A DNA stretch of 45,636 nt from NCBI GenBank assembly GCA_900547745.1, contig URHT01000012.1, positions 1-45,636 of the forward strand. Reading direction: 5' to 3'. This document shows, piece by piece, positions 8,261 to 16,472 of the stretch (positions are counted from its first letter, which is position 1; every line of letters begins with the position of its first letter). The notes beneath the pieces were generated by a model. That model had not been told where the DNA came from, did not search any database, and saw nothing but the letters and a program-made list of their open reading frames with translations. The DNA is from an uncultured Eubacteriales bacterium (GTDB lineage Bacteria > Bacillota > Clostridia > Oscillospirales > Oscillospiraceae). A program made the position numbers and the translations under genes.

Positions 8261-9553
8261 TCACAGGAACTTGTCCAGCTCCCGCTCCACCTCCGGCATC
8301 TTCTTCACGGAGGGATGCTCGATGCGCAGGCCGTCCCTGATGACCATGTGCAGGCTGCGCAGCGCCGTCAGATCGGCCAGCGGGTCTTTGTCGCATACGA
8401 TAAGGTCGGCGGCCTTCCCCGCCTCCACAGAGCCGGTGACATCGGCGATGCCCGCCAGCTCCGCGTTCAGCAGCGTGGCGCTGTACAGCGCGAAGGCCGG
8501 CGTTACGCCGCAGTATTTCACAAAGTAGCACAGCTCCCGCCACATGTCGTAGTGGGTGATGTAGGGGCAGCCGGTGTCGGTGCCCAGTCCCACGGGGATG
8601 CCGTTTTCCAGACACGCCTTTGCCAGCGTCACGATGCCCTCGAATACCACCCGGCCGTTCTCCTGCTGCTCGTAGGTGGCATGGGAGATGCTGCGGTCAA
8701 ACAGGGCGTAGGGCACGGCGGGGGAAATGGTGGAGATCTGGAACGCGCCCCGTTCCCGGAACAGCCGCAGGATGTCCGCGTCGGGCTTTGCGCCGTGCTC
8801 AATGGAGTCCACGCCGTTCTCCAGCGCCACCCGGACGCCCTCCGGACTCTCCACATGGGCGGCCACCTTCATGCCCAGCGCGTGGGCCTTGTCGCAGGCA
8901 GCCTTTACCAGCGGCGGCTCCATCCGCAGCACGCCCGGCTCGCCCACCACCTCGGCGTCCATGACGCCGCCGGTGATCATCAGCTTGATGAGGTCGGGCT
9001 TCTCCGCCGCGATCTTCTCCACATAGGCGGCGGTCTCCTCCGGCGTCCGGGCCTCGTAGGCCAGCGAAGCGGCCATGTGCCCGCCCGGTACGGATACCGC
9101 CATGTTGGACGCCACCACACGGGGGCTGAGGATCTCGCCTGCCGCCGCCCGGTCGCGGATGATGGTGTCGAAGTCCGCCACGCCGCCCACCGTCCGGATG
9201 GTGGTGACGCCGCTGAGCAGCTCCGTTCTGGCGTAGCCCTCGCACAGGCGGATGTCCACCCGGCGCATCAGGCCGCTGGACGTGATGAGCTTCACCAGCC
9301 TCCGGGGGTCGGAGGGCTTCTTTTTAGGCTTACCGGAGGCCGGCAGGTGGACGTGCATGTTGATGAGCCCCGGCAGCACATACCGTCCCGCCAGATCCAC
9401 CGGCTCGTACCCGGCGGGCGCCGGCCCGTCGGTGACGGCGGCGATGCGGCTGCCCTCCACGCAGACGATCTTCCCCGTCTGGGGCGTCATGTCCCGGGTG
9501 CCGTTCAGCACCACGCCGTTTATCAGCGCATAGCGCGTTTCGTTCTTATACAT
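8261..9553 (-). CDS. Metal-dependent amidohydrolase (prolidase/imidazolonepropionase-like)
   Basis: 430 residues. Metal-site residues of the amidohydrolase superfamily are visible: HxH (H67, H69 in INMHVHLP), the likely carboxylated lysine K190 (IKLMITGG), H233 (AAHVES), H253 (SIEHGA) and D326 (GLGTDTG). This set is typical of the zinc-dependent Xaa-Pro dipeptidase/imidazolonepropionase-like branch; which bond is cut is unknown. The ribosome binding site AGGGGGTG precedes ATG 9553. It lies 17 bp downstream of the EamA transporter gene, so the pair may import or export a substrate and hydrolyse it (inference). Confidence 0.88.
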   Translation of the reverse strand: MYKNETRYALINGVVLNGTRDMTPQTGKIVCVEGSRIAAVTDGPAPAGYEPVDLAGRYVLPGLINMHVHLPASGKPKKKPSDPRRLVKLITSSGLMRRVDIRLCEGYARTELLSGVTTIRTVGGVADFDTIIRDRAAAGEILSPRVVASNMAVSVPGGHMAASLAYEARTPEETAAYVEKIAAEKPDLIKLMITGGVMDAEVVGEPGVLRMEPPLVKAACDKAHALGMKVAAHVESPEGVRVALENGVDSIEHGAKPDADILRLFRERGAFQISTISPAVPYALFDRSISHATYEQQENGRVVFEGIVTLAKACLENGIPVGLGTDTGCPYITHYDMWRELCYFVKYCGVTPAFALYSATLLNAELAGIADVTGSVEAGKAADLIVCDKDPLADLTALRSLHMVIRDGLRIEHPSVKKMPEVERELDKFL

Positions 9554-9570
9554 GGGAACACCCCCTGATG

Positions 9571-10503
9571 TTATTTGTCTTTTTTGCCGGATACGTTGGC
9601 CGCGAACACGCAGATCAGGATCACCGCCACGCCCAGCATCTGCCAGATGCTGAACGGCTCCTTCAGCAGCACCACACCCGCCAGCACGGACACCACCGTG
9701 GTGACGTTGGAGAAAAGCGACGTCTCCGACACGGACAGGTGGCTGTTGGCGAAGTTCAGCAGCCCGTAGGCCAGCACCGAGGACAAAAGCCCCAGATACA
9801 GCACCGCCAGCCAGAACCCGCCGCTTTGCAGCGGCGCGGTAATCATGGGGCTGTCCAGCCCGCCGGCCTGCAGCAGCGCCACGGGGATGAACACCGCCAT
9901 GCCCACGGAGAACATGACATAGGTCATCTCAAAGGGCGTAAAGCGCTTGGCCGCGTCGTGGCTGATGCCGTAGTACAGCGTGTCGCTGAGCATGGTCAGC
10001 AGCAGGAACAGCATGCCCAGCGCGGAAACCATCACCGCGCCGCCCGCGGAGATCAGCGCCACGCCGCCGATGGCGCCCACGGCGCACAGCACCTGCTTCA
10101 GCGTCACCCGCTCATGGAGCACCAGCACGTCCATGAGGATGCAGCACACCGGCACGGCGGAGATGATGGTGCCCGCCACCGCCGAGGAGGTGTACAGGAT
10201 GCCGTAGTTCTCGAAGATAAAGTAGGCCACCGGCTGCACGATGCCCAGCAGCAGCAGCTTGTACACCGGCTTGCCCCGCAGGGAGAAGGCGAACAGCGGC
10301 CTGCCCCGCAGCTTTCCCACCAGCGCGTTGACCAGCACCACCAGCGTCATGGCCGCCACCGCCACCGTGAACCGGAAGGCCAGCAGCACCGTGGGCGCGG
10401 CCACCCCCAGCGCCAGCTTGGAGAACATAAAGCTCATGCCGAAGATCACGTCGGCGGTGATAGCCGCCAGCAGCGACAGGGTGCGGGTCTTTTTCTGTGT
10501 CAT
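9571..10503 (-). CDS. EamA-family (DMT) transporter
   Basis: 310-residue inner-membrane protein with about ten hydrophobic helices in two EamA repeats. The first opens ITADVIFGMSFMFSKLAL; the second ends around VLAGVVLLKEPFSIWQMLG, with the LLxExxSxxQxxG signature. Family members move amino acids or other small metabolites. The start ATG 10503 has GAGG 8 nt upstream. A longer reading from the upstream ATG would run into the inverted repeat of the leader. First gene of the two-gene minus-strand operon with the amidohydrolase. Confidence 0.9.
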   Translation of the reverse strand: MTQKKTRTLSLLAAITADVIFGMSFMFSKLALGVAAPTVLLAFRFTVAVAAMTLVVLVNALVGKLRGRPLFAFSLRGKPVYKLLLLGIVQPVAYFIFENYGILYTSSAVAGTIISAVPVCCILMDVLVLHERVTLKQVLCAVGAIGGVALISAGGAVMVSALGMLFLLLTMLSDTLYYGISHDAAKRFTPFEMTYVMFSVGMAVFIPVALLQAGGLDSPMITAPLQSGGFWLAVLYLGLLSSVLAYGLLNFANSHLSVSETSLFSNVTTVVSVLAGVVLLKEPFSIWQMLGVAVILICVFAANVSGKKDK

Positions 10504-10520
10504 ATCCGATACCTCATTTC

Positions 10521-10564
10521 TTACCATCCGTCAAAACCGTGCTTGCCCTTGTCAACGGATGGTA
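10521..10564 (-). promoter_or_regulatory. Structured leader (10-bp perfect inverted repeat) of the EamA operon
   Basis: TACCATCCGT (10522-10531) and ACGGATGGTA (10555-10564) are exact complements separated by 23 nt, all inside the leader between the candidate promoter and the ribosome binding site. The CGGAT element occurs again just before the start codon, so the 5' arm could pair alternatively with the translation start. I do not recognise it as a named riboswitch. Confidence 0.5.
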
Positions 10565-10573
10565 TTGGCGCCC

Positions 10574-10602
10574 ACTATAGCACAGCGGCCGCGAAAAAGC
10601 AA
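10574..10602 (-). promoter_or_regulatory. Candidate promoter of the EamA operon
   Basis: Minus strand TTGCTT, 17 nt, TATAGT (3/6 and 5/6), about 70 nt upstream of the start codon, in the only AT-richer patch of the intergenic region. Confidence 0.45.
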
Positions 10603-10625
10603 GGCGTACCGCCGTGCCAGAAAAG

Positions 10626-10656
10626 CGAAGGCCCCGCGCAATGCGCGGGGCCTTCG
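10626..10656 (-). terminator. Terminator of the small membrane peptide gene
   Basis: A 14-bp perfect GC-rich stem (CGAAGGCCCCGCGC and its complement, loop AAT) is followed on the minus strand by CTTTTC. It lies 83 bp past the stop of the 26-residue ORF. Confidence 0.65.
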
Positions 10657-10738
10657 TACCGGCGGCGTGGGGAGAGGGGTGCCGCCGTGTAGGAGGTAAA
10701 AATTTCAGAAGGAAGAAAAGTTGAATGGAAAAGCGAAA

Positions 10739-10819
10739 TTACTTATTGGTGACCTTGCTGACGATGCCGACCACCACAAGAAGACCGGCCAGAGCAGCCA
10801 ACAGAATGTTCAGACCCAT
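10739..10819 (-). CDS. 26-residue single-span membrane peptide
   Basis: The frame encodes MGLNILLAALAGL followed by LVVVGIVSKVTNK. A hydrophobic helix spans about residues 3-20, and a short polar tail (SKVTNK) follows, so it should be a single-span inner-membrane miniprotein. Support for translation comes from AAAGGAGG 9 nt upstream of the ATG, a promoter (10862-10890) and a terminator (10626-10656). No function can be assigned. It is divergent from a LysR regulator, which may control it. Alternatives are a toxic type I peptide or a small subunit of a membrane complex. Confidence 0.7.
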   Translation of the reverse strand: MGLNILLAALAGLLVVVGIVSKVTNK

Positions 10820-10861
10820 GCTTCAGCGCCTCCTTTCCTGTAGTTCTCTTAACGCATTCTT

Positions 10862-10890
10862 AATGTACCACATCGGAGCCGATTTGTAAA
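10862..10890 (-). promoter_or_regulatory. Promoter of the small membrane peptide
   Basis: Minus strand TTTACA, 17 nt, TACATT (5/6 and 4/6), about 40 nt before the start codon. It resembles the rpsO promoter. Confidence 0.55.
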
Positions 10891-10923
10891 ACGCATCATA
10901 CTCATCAAAACCATGAAAAATAC

Positions 10924-10953
10924 TTTTCACTATGCCGCCGCATATGCTATACT
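10924..10953 (+). promoter_or_regulatory. Candidate promoter of the LysR gene
   Basis: TTTTCA, 18 nt, TATACT (4/6 and 5/6). It is divergent from the peptide promoter, with about 34 bp between the two -35 boxes, room for a shared regulator site. Confidence 0.45.
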
Positions 10954-10978
10954 GACGGTACGAGAGGAGCGTGAGGCC

Positions 10979-11899
10979 ATGAGCGTGGCAAAATATCAGA
11001 TTTTCCTGAAAACGGTGGAGCGCGGCAGCTTTACGGCGGCGGCGCGGGAGATGAACTTTACCCAGTCCGGCGTCAGTCACGCCATCGGCTCGCTGGAGGA
11101 GGAGCTGGGCGTGCCCCTGCTGATCCGCAGCCACGGCGGCGTTACGCCCACGGCGGACGGCCGGGAGCTGATGCCCTATTTTGAGAAGATGTGCGCCATG
11201 CAGCACCAGCTGGAGCAGCGGGCCGCCGACCTGCGGGGACTGGAGACGGGTCTTGTGAAGGTGGCCACATTCACCAGCGTGTCGGAAAAGTGGCTGCCCA
11301 ACATCCTCAAAACGTTTCAGGAGCACTACCCCCGCATCGAGTTCGAGCTGCTGCCCTCCAACTTCAACAACGAGATCAGCGACTGGGTGCTGAAGGGGCA
11401 GGCGGACTGTGGCTTCATCAGCCTGCCGGCCCCGGCGGAGAAATATCTGGACTGCTGGCTCCTGCAGCGGGATCAGTGGAAGGTCATCGTTCCCTGCAAT
11501 CACCCGCTGGCCGGCGCAGACCCCTTTCCGCCGGAGGCGCTGGAGCAGTACCCCCTGATCCTGCTGGATGAGGGCGATGACTACGAGATACAGGCGGTGT
11601 TCGACACGCTGGGCCTGAAGCCGAAGATCCAGTACACCGTCCAGCAGGATCAGACCATTCTGGCCATGGTGTCCAACGGGCTGGGCATCAGCGTTATGGA
11701 GGAGCTGATGCTCTACCGCTGTGCCTATCCGCTGGTGGCCTGTTCCCTGCCCCAGCCGTTTTACCGGAACATCGGCATCTGCGTCAAGGACAGGAACGCC
11801 CTGTCCAACAGCACCCGTGCCTTCATCGACCATACCCGCCGCTGGGTGCTGGCCAATTTCCCCGACGGCTGGAACGCCCCGCCGCCTGCCGCCCGCTGA
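10979..11899 (+). CDS. LysR-family transcriptional regulator
   Basis: 306 residues. The N-terminal winged helix-turn-helix (about 1-60) reads FLKTVERGSFTAAAREMNFTQSGVSHAI, the typical LysR pattern. The C-terminal half is a two-lobe ligand-binding domain (about 88-290). ATG 10979 is chosen because it starts MSVAKYQIFLKTV directly at the DNA-binding domain and follows GAGAGGAGCG. The ligand is unknown. LysR proteins usually control the divergent neighbour, here the 26-residue peptide gene and possibly the EamA operon beyond it. The gene ends at the hairpin 11914-11950. Confidence 0.93.
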   Translation: MSVAKYQIFLKTVERGSFTAAAREMNFTQSGVSHAIGSLEEELGVPLLIRSHGGVTPTADGRELMPYFEKMCAMQHQLEQRAADLRGLETGLVKVATFTSVSEKWLPNILKTFQEHYPRIEFELLPSNFNNEISDWVLKGQADCGFISLPAPAEKYLDCWLLQRDQWKVIVPCNHPLAGADPFPPEALEQYPLILLDEGDDYEIQAVFDTLGLKPKIQYTVQQDQTILAMVSNGLGISVMEELMLYRCAYPLVACSLPQPFYRNIGICVKDRNALSNSTRAFIDHTRRWVLANFPDGWNAPPPAAR

Positions 11900-11913
11900 A
11901 AACCGCAACGCCC

Positions 11914-11954
11914 CGCCGCCCCGCGCCGTCATAGACAGCAGGGGGCGGCGTTTT
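11914..11954 (+). terminator. Terminator of the LysR gene
   Basis: CGCCGCCCC and GGGGCGGCG form a 9-bp stem with a 19-nt loop followed by TTTT. Confidence 0.6.
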
Positions 11955-12036
11955 GCCGTAAAGGTTCCGCTGGCGTTTTCCCGCCCGGTGTGGTAAGATG
12001 TAGGGACACACCATTCGCAGAGGGAGGGAGCGCGCC

Positions 12037-12591
12037 TTGGAGGACGTACAGATCATCGACCTGCTTTTCCGCCGCGATCCGGCGGCACTGGAGGCCGTGG
12101 AGGCCAGATACGGGAAAAAGTGTCTGGCGTCGGCCTGCCGCATCCTGCCTGACCGGCGGGACGCGGAGGAGTGCGTCTCCGATGTGTGGCTGCGGCTGTG
12201 GAACGCCATCCCGCCGGAGCGGCCCCGCAGTCTGGCGGCGTATATCGCCTGCATTGTCCGGCGCGTGGCGCTGGATCGCTGCAACTATAACAAAGCCGCC
12301 CAGCGCCGCAGCGACCTGACGGTAGCCTTTGAGGAGCTGGAGGGCTGTCTGCCGGCGGAGGATACCGCCGCCGCGTCCCTCCAGCGGCAGGAATTTGCCC
12401 GTGTGCTCAACGACTTTCTGCGGCAGCTGACACGGCAGAGCCGCACCTATTTCATCCGCCGCTATTGGTACGGTGAGAGCATCCGCGAGATCGCGGACGC
12501 CTGCGGCGCAGGGGAGGAAAAGATCAAATCCTCCCTGTTCCGCACCCGTCAGCGGCTGCGGCAGCGACTGGAAAAGGAGGGGATGCTGTGA
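12037..12591 (+). CDS. ECF-type RNA polymerase sigma factor
   Basis: 184 residues. Region 2 (about 20-85) includes DAEECVSDVWLRLWNAI, the core-binding and -10 recognition helix. Region 4 (about 120-180) is a helix-turn-helix containing YWYGESIREIADACG. The start is a TTG at 12037, because no ATG or GTG is usable in frame upstream and GAGGGAGGGAG precedes it. The stop overlaps the GTG of the next gene (GTGA), so sigma and anti-sigma are coupled. Lacking a SnoaL or other extension, it is a plain ECF factor. Confidence 0.9.
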   Translation: MEDVQIIDLLFRRDPAALEAVEARYGKKCLASACRILPDRRDAEECVSDVWLRLWNAIPPERPRSLAAYIACIVRRVALDRCNYNKAAQRRSDLTVAFEELEGCLPAEDTAAASLQRQEFARVLNDFLRQLTRQSRTYFIRRYWYGESIREIADACGAGEEKIKSSLFRTRQRLRQRLEKEGML

Positions 12592-13538
12592 ACGAGCCTA
12601 TGCTGCGCATGATGATGGATGCCATCGACGACGACCTGCTGGAGGAGGCCCAGCGTCCCCTGCCCGCCCGCCGTCCCGCCCTGCGGTGGGGCACGCTGGC
12701 GGCCTGCCTGTGCATCACCGCCGCCCTGCTGCTGGCACAGCCGTGGCGGGCGGATCGGGCGGACAGCGCCGCCGGCACCGACAACGCCGCGCCCTTCACC
12801 GCACCGGCGGAGAGCAGCGCCGAGCCCCTCAGCGCCACGCTGGCCCTGCCGGCGGACGCGGTGCGCGTCTCGGGCTACGATACCCGCACCGACGATGCCG
12901 GCGCCGTGACCGCCGTGTCCTGCACTGTGGCGGTGGACGGCTGCGACTACGATTACGCGGCGGTGTACGCCGCGGAGCCGCTGCCCGCGCCGGACGGCGC
13001 CATGCCCTCCGCCAGCTGGGAGGTGGGCAGCCTGACGCTGCTGCTGTACGATGGCGGCGCGGTGGGCTGGTACGACGCCGGGGCCGGCATCCAGTGGTAC
13101 TGTGTGCCGTGGGACGGCGGTGAGCCGCTGGTGACGGCCTTCTCCCTGATGGACGCGCAGGCTTATACAGTGCCTACCCCGCCGGAGGGCGCGGAGGTGC
13201 TGGGGTACGATATTCTCTACCTGGACGGCATGACCGTCACGGAGGTGTCGTTCCGGTCCGATGGGCTGACGTGGCGCTACCGCATGGCCGCCACCGCCGA
13301 TGTGACAGAGAATATCCCCGATATCTCGCAGCTTACCGGCGGCAGCGAGACGGCGGAGAGTGCCGTTCGCTGGTGTGCCGCCCGGCTGCGCTGGACGGAG
13401 GGCGGCGCGGGCGCCGTCATCTGGAAGGATGTGGCCCCGGGGCTGACTTATGGCCTGACGGTGGACAGCGGCGCTTCGGAGACGGTGCTGACGGACATGG
13501 CCCGGCTGGTATTCGTCCCCGCACAGGAGGAAAGCTGA
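12588..13538 (+). CDS. Membrane-anchored anti-sigma-like protein
   Basis: 316 residues. A short cytoplasmic N-terminus (about 1-32, rich in Met and acidic residues) is followed by one membrane helix (about 33-51) and an Ala/Thr-rich extracytoplasmic domain of about 260 residues with repeated beta-type segments. It starts with a GTG overlapping the sigma stop, which is the strongest evidence that it is the cognate anti-sigma factor. No zinc-binding HxxxCxxC motif is present. The extracytoplasmic part matches no fold I can name and is presumably the sensor. Confidence 0.7.
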   Translation: MNEPMLRMMMDAIDDDLLEEAQRPLPARRPALRWGTLAACLCITAALLLAQPWRADRADSAAGTDNAAPFTAPAESSAEPLSATLALPADAVRVSGYDTRTDDAGAVTAVSCTVAVDGCDYDYAAVYAAEPLPAPDGAMPSASWEVGSLTLLLYDGGAVGWYDAGAGIQWYCVPWDGGEPLVTAFSLMDAQAYTVPTPPEGAEVLGYDILYLDGMTVTEVSFRSDGLTWRYRMAATADVTENIPDISQLTGGSETAESAVRWCAARLRWTEGGAGAVIWKDVAPGLTYGLTVDSGASETVLTDMARLVFVPAQEES

Positions 13539-13547
13539 TATATGCAC

Positions 13548-13583
13548 AAAAAGAAAGACCTGCTTTGGCAGGTCTTTCTTTTT
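13548..13583. terminator. Bidirectional terminator between convergent operons
   Basis: A 16-bp perfect stem AAAAAGAAAGACCTGC / GCAGGTCTTTCTTTTT with loop TTTG. Confidence 0.92.
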
Positions 13584-13592
13584 GTGTATGCC

Positions 13593-14840
13593 TTATTCGC
13601 GGCGCAAAGCCTCGATAGGATTGAGCTTGGAGGCCTTCACGGCCGGTACGAAGCCGAACACCACGCCAATGACCATGGAGAAGGCCACGGCAATGATGCA
13701 GGCAGGTACGCTGATGGCTACCGGTGTGCTCATGACGTGGGACATCATCTCCGCAAGGCCGATGCCGCAGCCCACGCCGAGGATACCACCCATGCTGGTG
13801 AGCACCGCCGCCTCTGTCAGGAACTGCAGGCGGATACGGCTCTGCTGGGCGCCGATGGCGATCTTCAGGCCGATCTCGCGGGTACGCTCCGTCACAGACA
13901 CCAGCATGATGTTCATGACGCCGATGCCGCCCACCACCAGAGAGATGGCGGCGATCCAGATCAGCTGCTTGTTGGAGCTTTCAGACAGGCTCTGCAGTTG
14001 GCTGGCCTGCTCCAGCAGATCCTTGGACTGGTACTTGTACTTTTCGCTGGCGATGACGTGGCTGTTGAGGTACTCGGCCACGTTGTTGCCGGCGGTGGTC
14101 ATGTCGTTGGTGGACGAGGCCCGGACGGCCACGGACTGAGGCTCGTCATAGCGGTAGACAATGGGCCAGCAGCTGTCGGGGATGAACACCGTACCGGAGG
14201 TGTTGCCGGAGTACATGTAGTAGTCGATGAGATTGTTGATCACCGGCTCGGAGGACACCCGGGCGGAGATCACGCCCACCACGGTGAACGGCTCGCCGGA
14301 GATCTCCATGGTGCCGCCGATGGGGTTCTCGCCCTGAAACAGGCTCTGGGCCGTCTTGGCGTCGATGAGCGCCACCTTCCGGCAGTTGTCAAAGTCCGAC
14401 TGGATGAACGCACGGCCGTAGTTGACGGCGTAGTCCGCCGCCGACAGATAGTGACTGTCGATGCCGTACAGGTTGCCGCTGAAGGAGCTGTTGCCCACAT
14501 ACACGCCGTCGGGCCACTGGCGCTGGTGGTACAGGGACACATCCGCCACGCTGCCCAGCTGGCTCATCTCGTCCCGCATCTCGGCGGTAATGCAGGCCAC
14601 GCCCTCCGGCAGATCCATGTAGCCCAGCTCCACCTGATTGCCGTCCTGCGTCAGCTGCACGCGCACCACGTTGTTGCCCGCACCGATGAGGTTCTGCTTG
14701 ATCTGCTCGTTGGTGCCCTGAATGGTAGACACGATGGTGATGATGGCGGCGATACCGATGATGATGCCCAGCATGGTCAGAAACGACCGCAGCTTATGAC
14801 TCCATACGCCCTGAAAGGCAAGATTGATATTTTCTAACAT
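13593..14840 (-). CDS. MacB-type ABC transporter permease (FtsX fold)
   Basis: 415-residue inner-membrane protein. One N-terminal helix (about 18-38, SFLTMLGIIIGIAAIITIVS) precedes a large extracytoplasmic MacB_PCD-type domain (about 40-280), then three helices of an FtsX domain (IAAISLVVGGIGVMNIMLVSV, the TERTREIGLKIAIGA loop and a final pair before the PAVKASKLNPIEALR tail). The tail motif is diagnostic of MacB/FtsX permeases. It is the last gene of a four-gene minus-strand operon and ends at the hairpin 13548-13583. It works with the ATPase at 16465-17145 and with one or both adaptors in mechanotransmission-type efflux. Substrate unknown. Confidence 0.93.
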   Translation of the reverse strand: MLENINLAFQGVWSHKLRSFLTMLGIIIGIAAIITIVSTIQGTNEQIKQNLIGAGNNVVRVQLTQDGNQVELGYMDLPEGVACITAEMRDEMSQLGSVADVSLYHQRQWPDGVYVGNSSFSGNLYGIDSHYLSAADYAVNYGRAFIQSDFDNCRKVALIDAKTAQSLFQGENPIGGTMEISGEPFTVVGVISARVSSEPVINNLIDYYMYSGNTSGTVFIPDSCWPIVYRYDEPQSVAVRASSTNDMTTAGNNVAEYLNSHVIASEKYKYQSKDLLEQASQLQSLSESSNKQLIWIAAISLVVGGIGVMNIMLVSVTERTREIGLKIAIGAQQSRIRLQFLTEAAVLTSMGGILGVGCGIGLAEMMSHVMSTPVAISVPACIIAVAFSMVIGVVFGFVPAVKASKLNPIEALRRE

Positions 14841-14852
14841 CGCTTCGCCTCC

Positions 14853-16472
14853 TTACATGCCGCTGTACAGCTGATCCGCCGTGGCCTCCACCGTGGCGGC
14901 GCCGGGCTTCACGTCCCGGCCGTAGGGGAACGCCACATAGTCGTCCACCGTCAGACCGCCGCGGATCTGGGTATAGCTGCCCCACAGGTCGCGGCCCGTC
15001 TGCACCCAGCGCTGCTCCAGTCTGCCGTCCTTACCCCGCAGCAGCACATAGCTCTTGCCGTTTTCGGAGCGGATGAACATGGTCTGCAGGTACAGGCTGC
15101 TGCCGCCGTCGCTGACGGTCTTCTGATAGGACATATCCACATAGTCGCCGGCCTGCAGGTTGGCGTCCTCGGAGACGAACACCTTGAAGGGGTAGTAGGA
15201 CACGTTGCTGTTGGAGTCGCCGCCCCAGTAGCTGCCGTTGTCCGTGGGGAAGTCGCTGATCTCCACGATCTTGCCCTCACAGCTGGCGCCGGTCATCCAG
15301 CTGCTGATCTGCACGGTGTCGCCGATCTTCACCGTGCCCAGATCCAGCTCGCCCAGCGAGCCGGTGATGTAGTAGCCGCCGCCGCCGGAAACCTCCACCA
15401 CAGGCTCACTGCTGCTGTAAGCCTCGTCGGCGTTCCGCACGACCTTGACCACACCGTCTATCTCGCTGTATACGGTGCCGTCGCCCAATTCCTTTTTCTT
15501 CTTATCCAGCGCGATCTGCGCCTGCCGGACGGCCCGCTGATTGTTGTAAACCTCTTTTTCCGTAGTGGCGATCAGGGACAGCAGCTCCTCCCGGGTGAAG
15601 GACTCGTCCAGCAGCTTCTGGATCTTCTCCAGATCTGTCCGGGCCTCCTTGATCTCCTTGGTGTTCTTGGTGGAATACTCGTCCTCGTAGGCCGGCAGGT
15701 CGTTCATGGGCTTCGTCTTCAGCGTCACCGGCGCGGCGGTGTCATCCGCCACATAGTACATGCCGTAGCAGGTGACGGCGCCGTTTTTCACATTGCCTGC
15801 CTTCTCCACCAGCACCACATAGGCGCTGCTGCGATTGCGGAGGATATTGTTGAGGATATACTCGTCCGTCAGGTAGAACTCCTGCGTCCGGGTATCCGTC
15901 AGCAGCTGGTAATACAGGGGGTGATCCTTGGTGGTGCCGGTGCTGCCCTTGACGGGGAGAAAGCCCTCCTTGACGGGGTCAAAGCGCCCGTCCTTCTGAT
16001 CCTGCGCCGCGATCAGCGCCTCCAGCTTGGCATACTGGGTGTCGTACTCGATCTGCAGCTTCTCCTTGTTGTCCGCCTTCTGGTACAGCTCCAGATTGCG
16101 TTTGGCAGTGTTGAGGTCAAGTTCTGCGCTGTCCAGATTGATTTCCGCCTGATCTATTTCCGCCTGGGATAGGGTGGTGTCGTAGGCCAGCAGCCTGTCG
16201 CCCTTCTTGACGGTCTGCCCCTCCGTAACGAAGATCTCATTGACCGTCTGGCTCTGGGAGATGTAGATCTTCTGCAGCTTGTCGGTGCTCACCGAGCCGC
16301 TGGTATTGGCGGTGTCTCCCCAGTAGTCGGTCATGGCGACGCTCTCCACAGAGTAGACGTTGACATCGCTGCGCTGGGCGTTCCGGGCCAGCGTCAGGCC
16401 GCCCCATACGGCGGCGCACACGGCCACGGCGATGCCCACGGCCAGCAGCGTTTTTTTCAGGGATTTACTCAT
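14853..16472 (-). CDS. MacA/HlyD-like adaptor protein (second adaptor of the operon)
   Basis: 539 residues. One N-terminal membrane helix (about 7-27) anchors an extracytoplasmic adaptor with a biotinyl-lipoyl-like half (LQKIYISQSQTVNEIFVTEG, VKKGDRLLAYD), long coiled-coil helices in the middle (about 105-145 and 260-330) and beta-barrel parts after (GEIDGVVKV-like YSEIDGVVKVVRNADEAY). An insert of about 100 residues splits the two helices, which is longer than in typical MacA. ATG 16472 follows AGGAGGTG and overlaps the ATPase stop by 8 bp. It should bridge the permease to the cell surface. Confidence 0.88.
   Translation of the reverse strand: MSKSLKKTLLAVGIAVAVCAAVWGGLTLARNAQRSDVNVYSVESVAMTDYWGDTANTSGSVSTDKLQKIYISQSQTVNEIFVTEGQTVKKGDRLLAYDTTLSQAEIDQAEINLDSAELDLNTAKRNLELYQKADNKEKLQIEYDTQYAKLEALIAAQDQKDGRFDPVKEGFLPVKGSTGTTKDHPLYYQLLTDTRTQEFYLTDEYILNNILRNRSSAYVVLVEKAGNVKNGAVTCYGMYYVADDTAAPVTLKTKPMNDLPAYEDEYSTKNTKEIKEARTDLEKIQKLLDESFTREELLSLIATTEKEVYNNQRAVRQAQIALDKKKKELGDGTVYSEIDGVVKVVRNADEAYSSSEPVVEVSGGGGYYITGSLGELDLGTVKIGDTVQISSWMTGASCEGKIVEISDFPTDNGSYWGGDSNSNVSYYPFKVFVSEDANLQAGDYVDMSYQKTVSDGGSSLYLQTMFIRSENGKSYVLLRGKDGRLEQRWVQTGRDLWGSYTQIRGGLTVDDYVAFPYGRDVKPGAATVEATADQLYSGM

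Noticed and set aside
10550..10555. Perfect TTGACA on the minus strand in the EamA leader as a promoter
   Set aside because: No acceptable -10 box lies 16-18 nt downstream; the bases are better explained as part of the inverted repeat leader.
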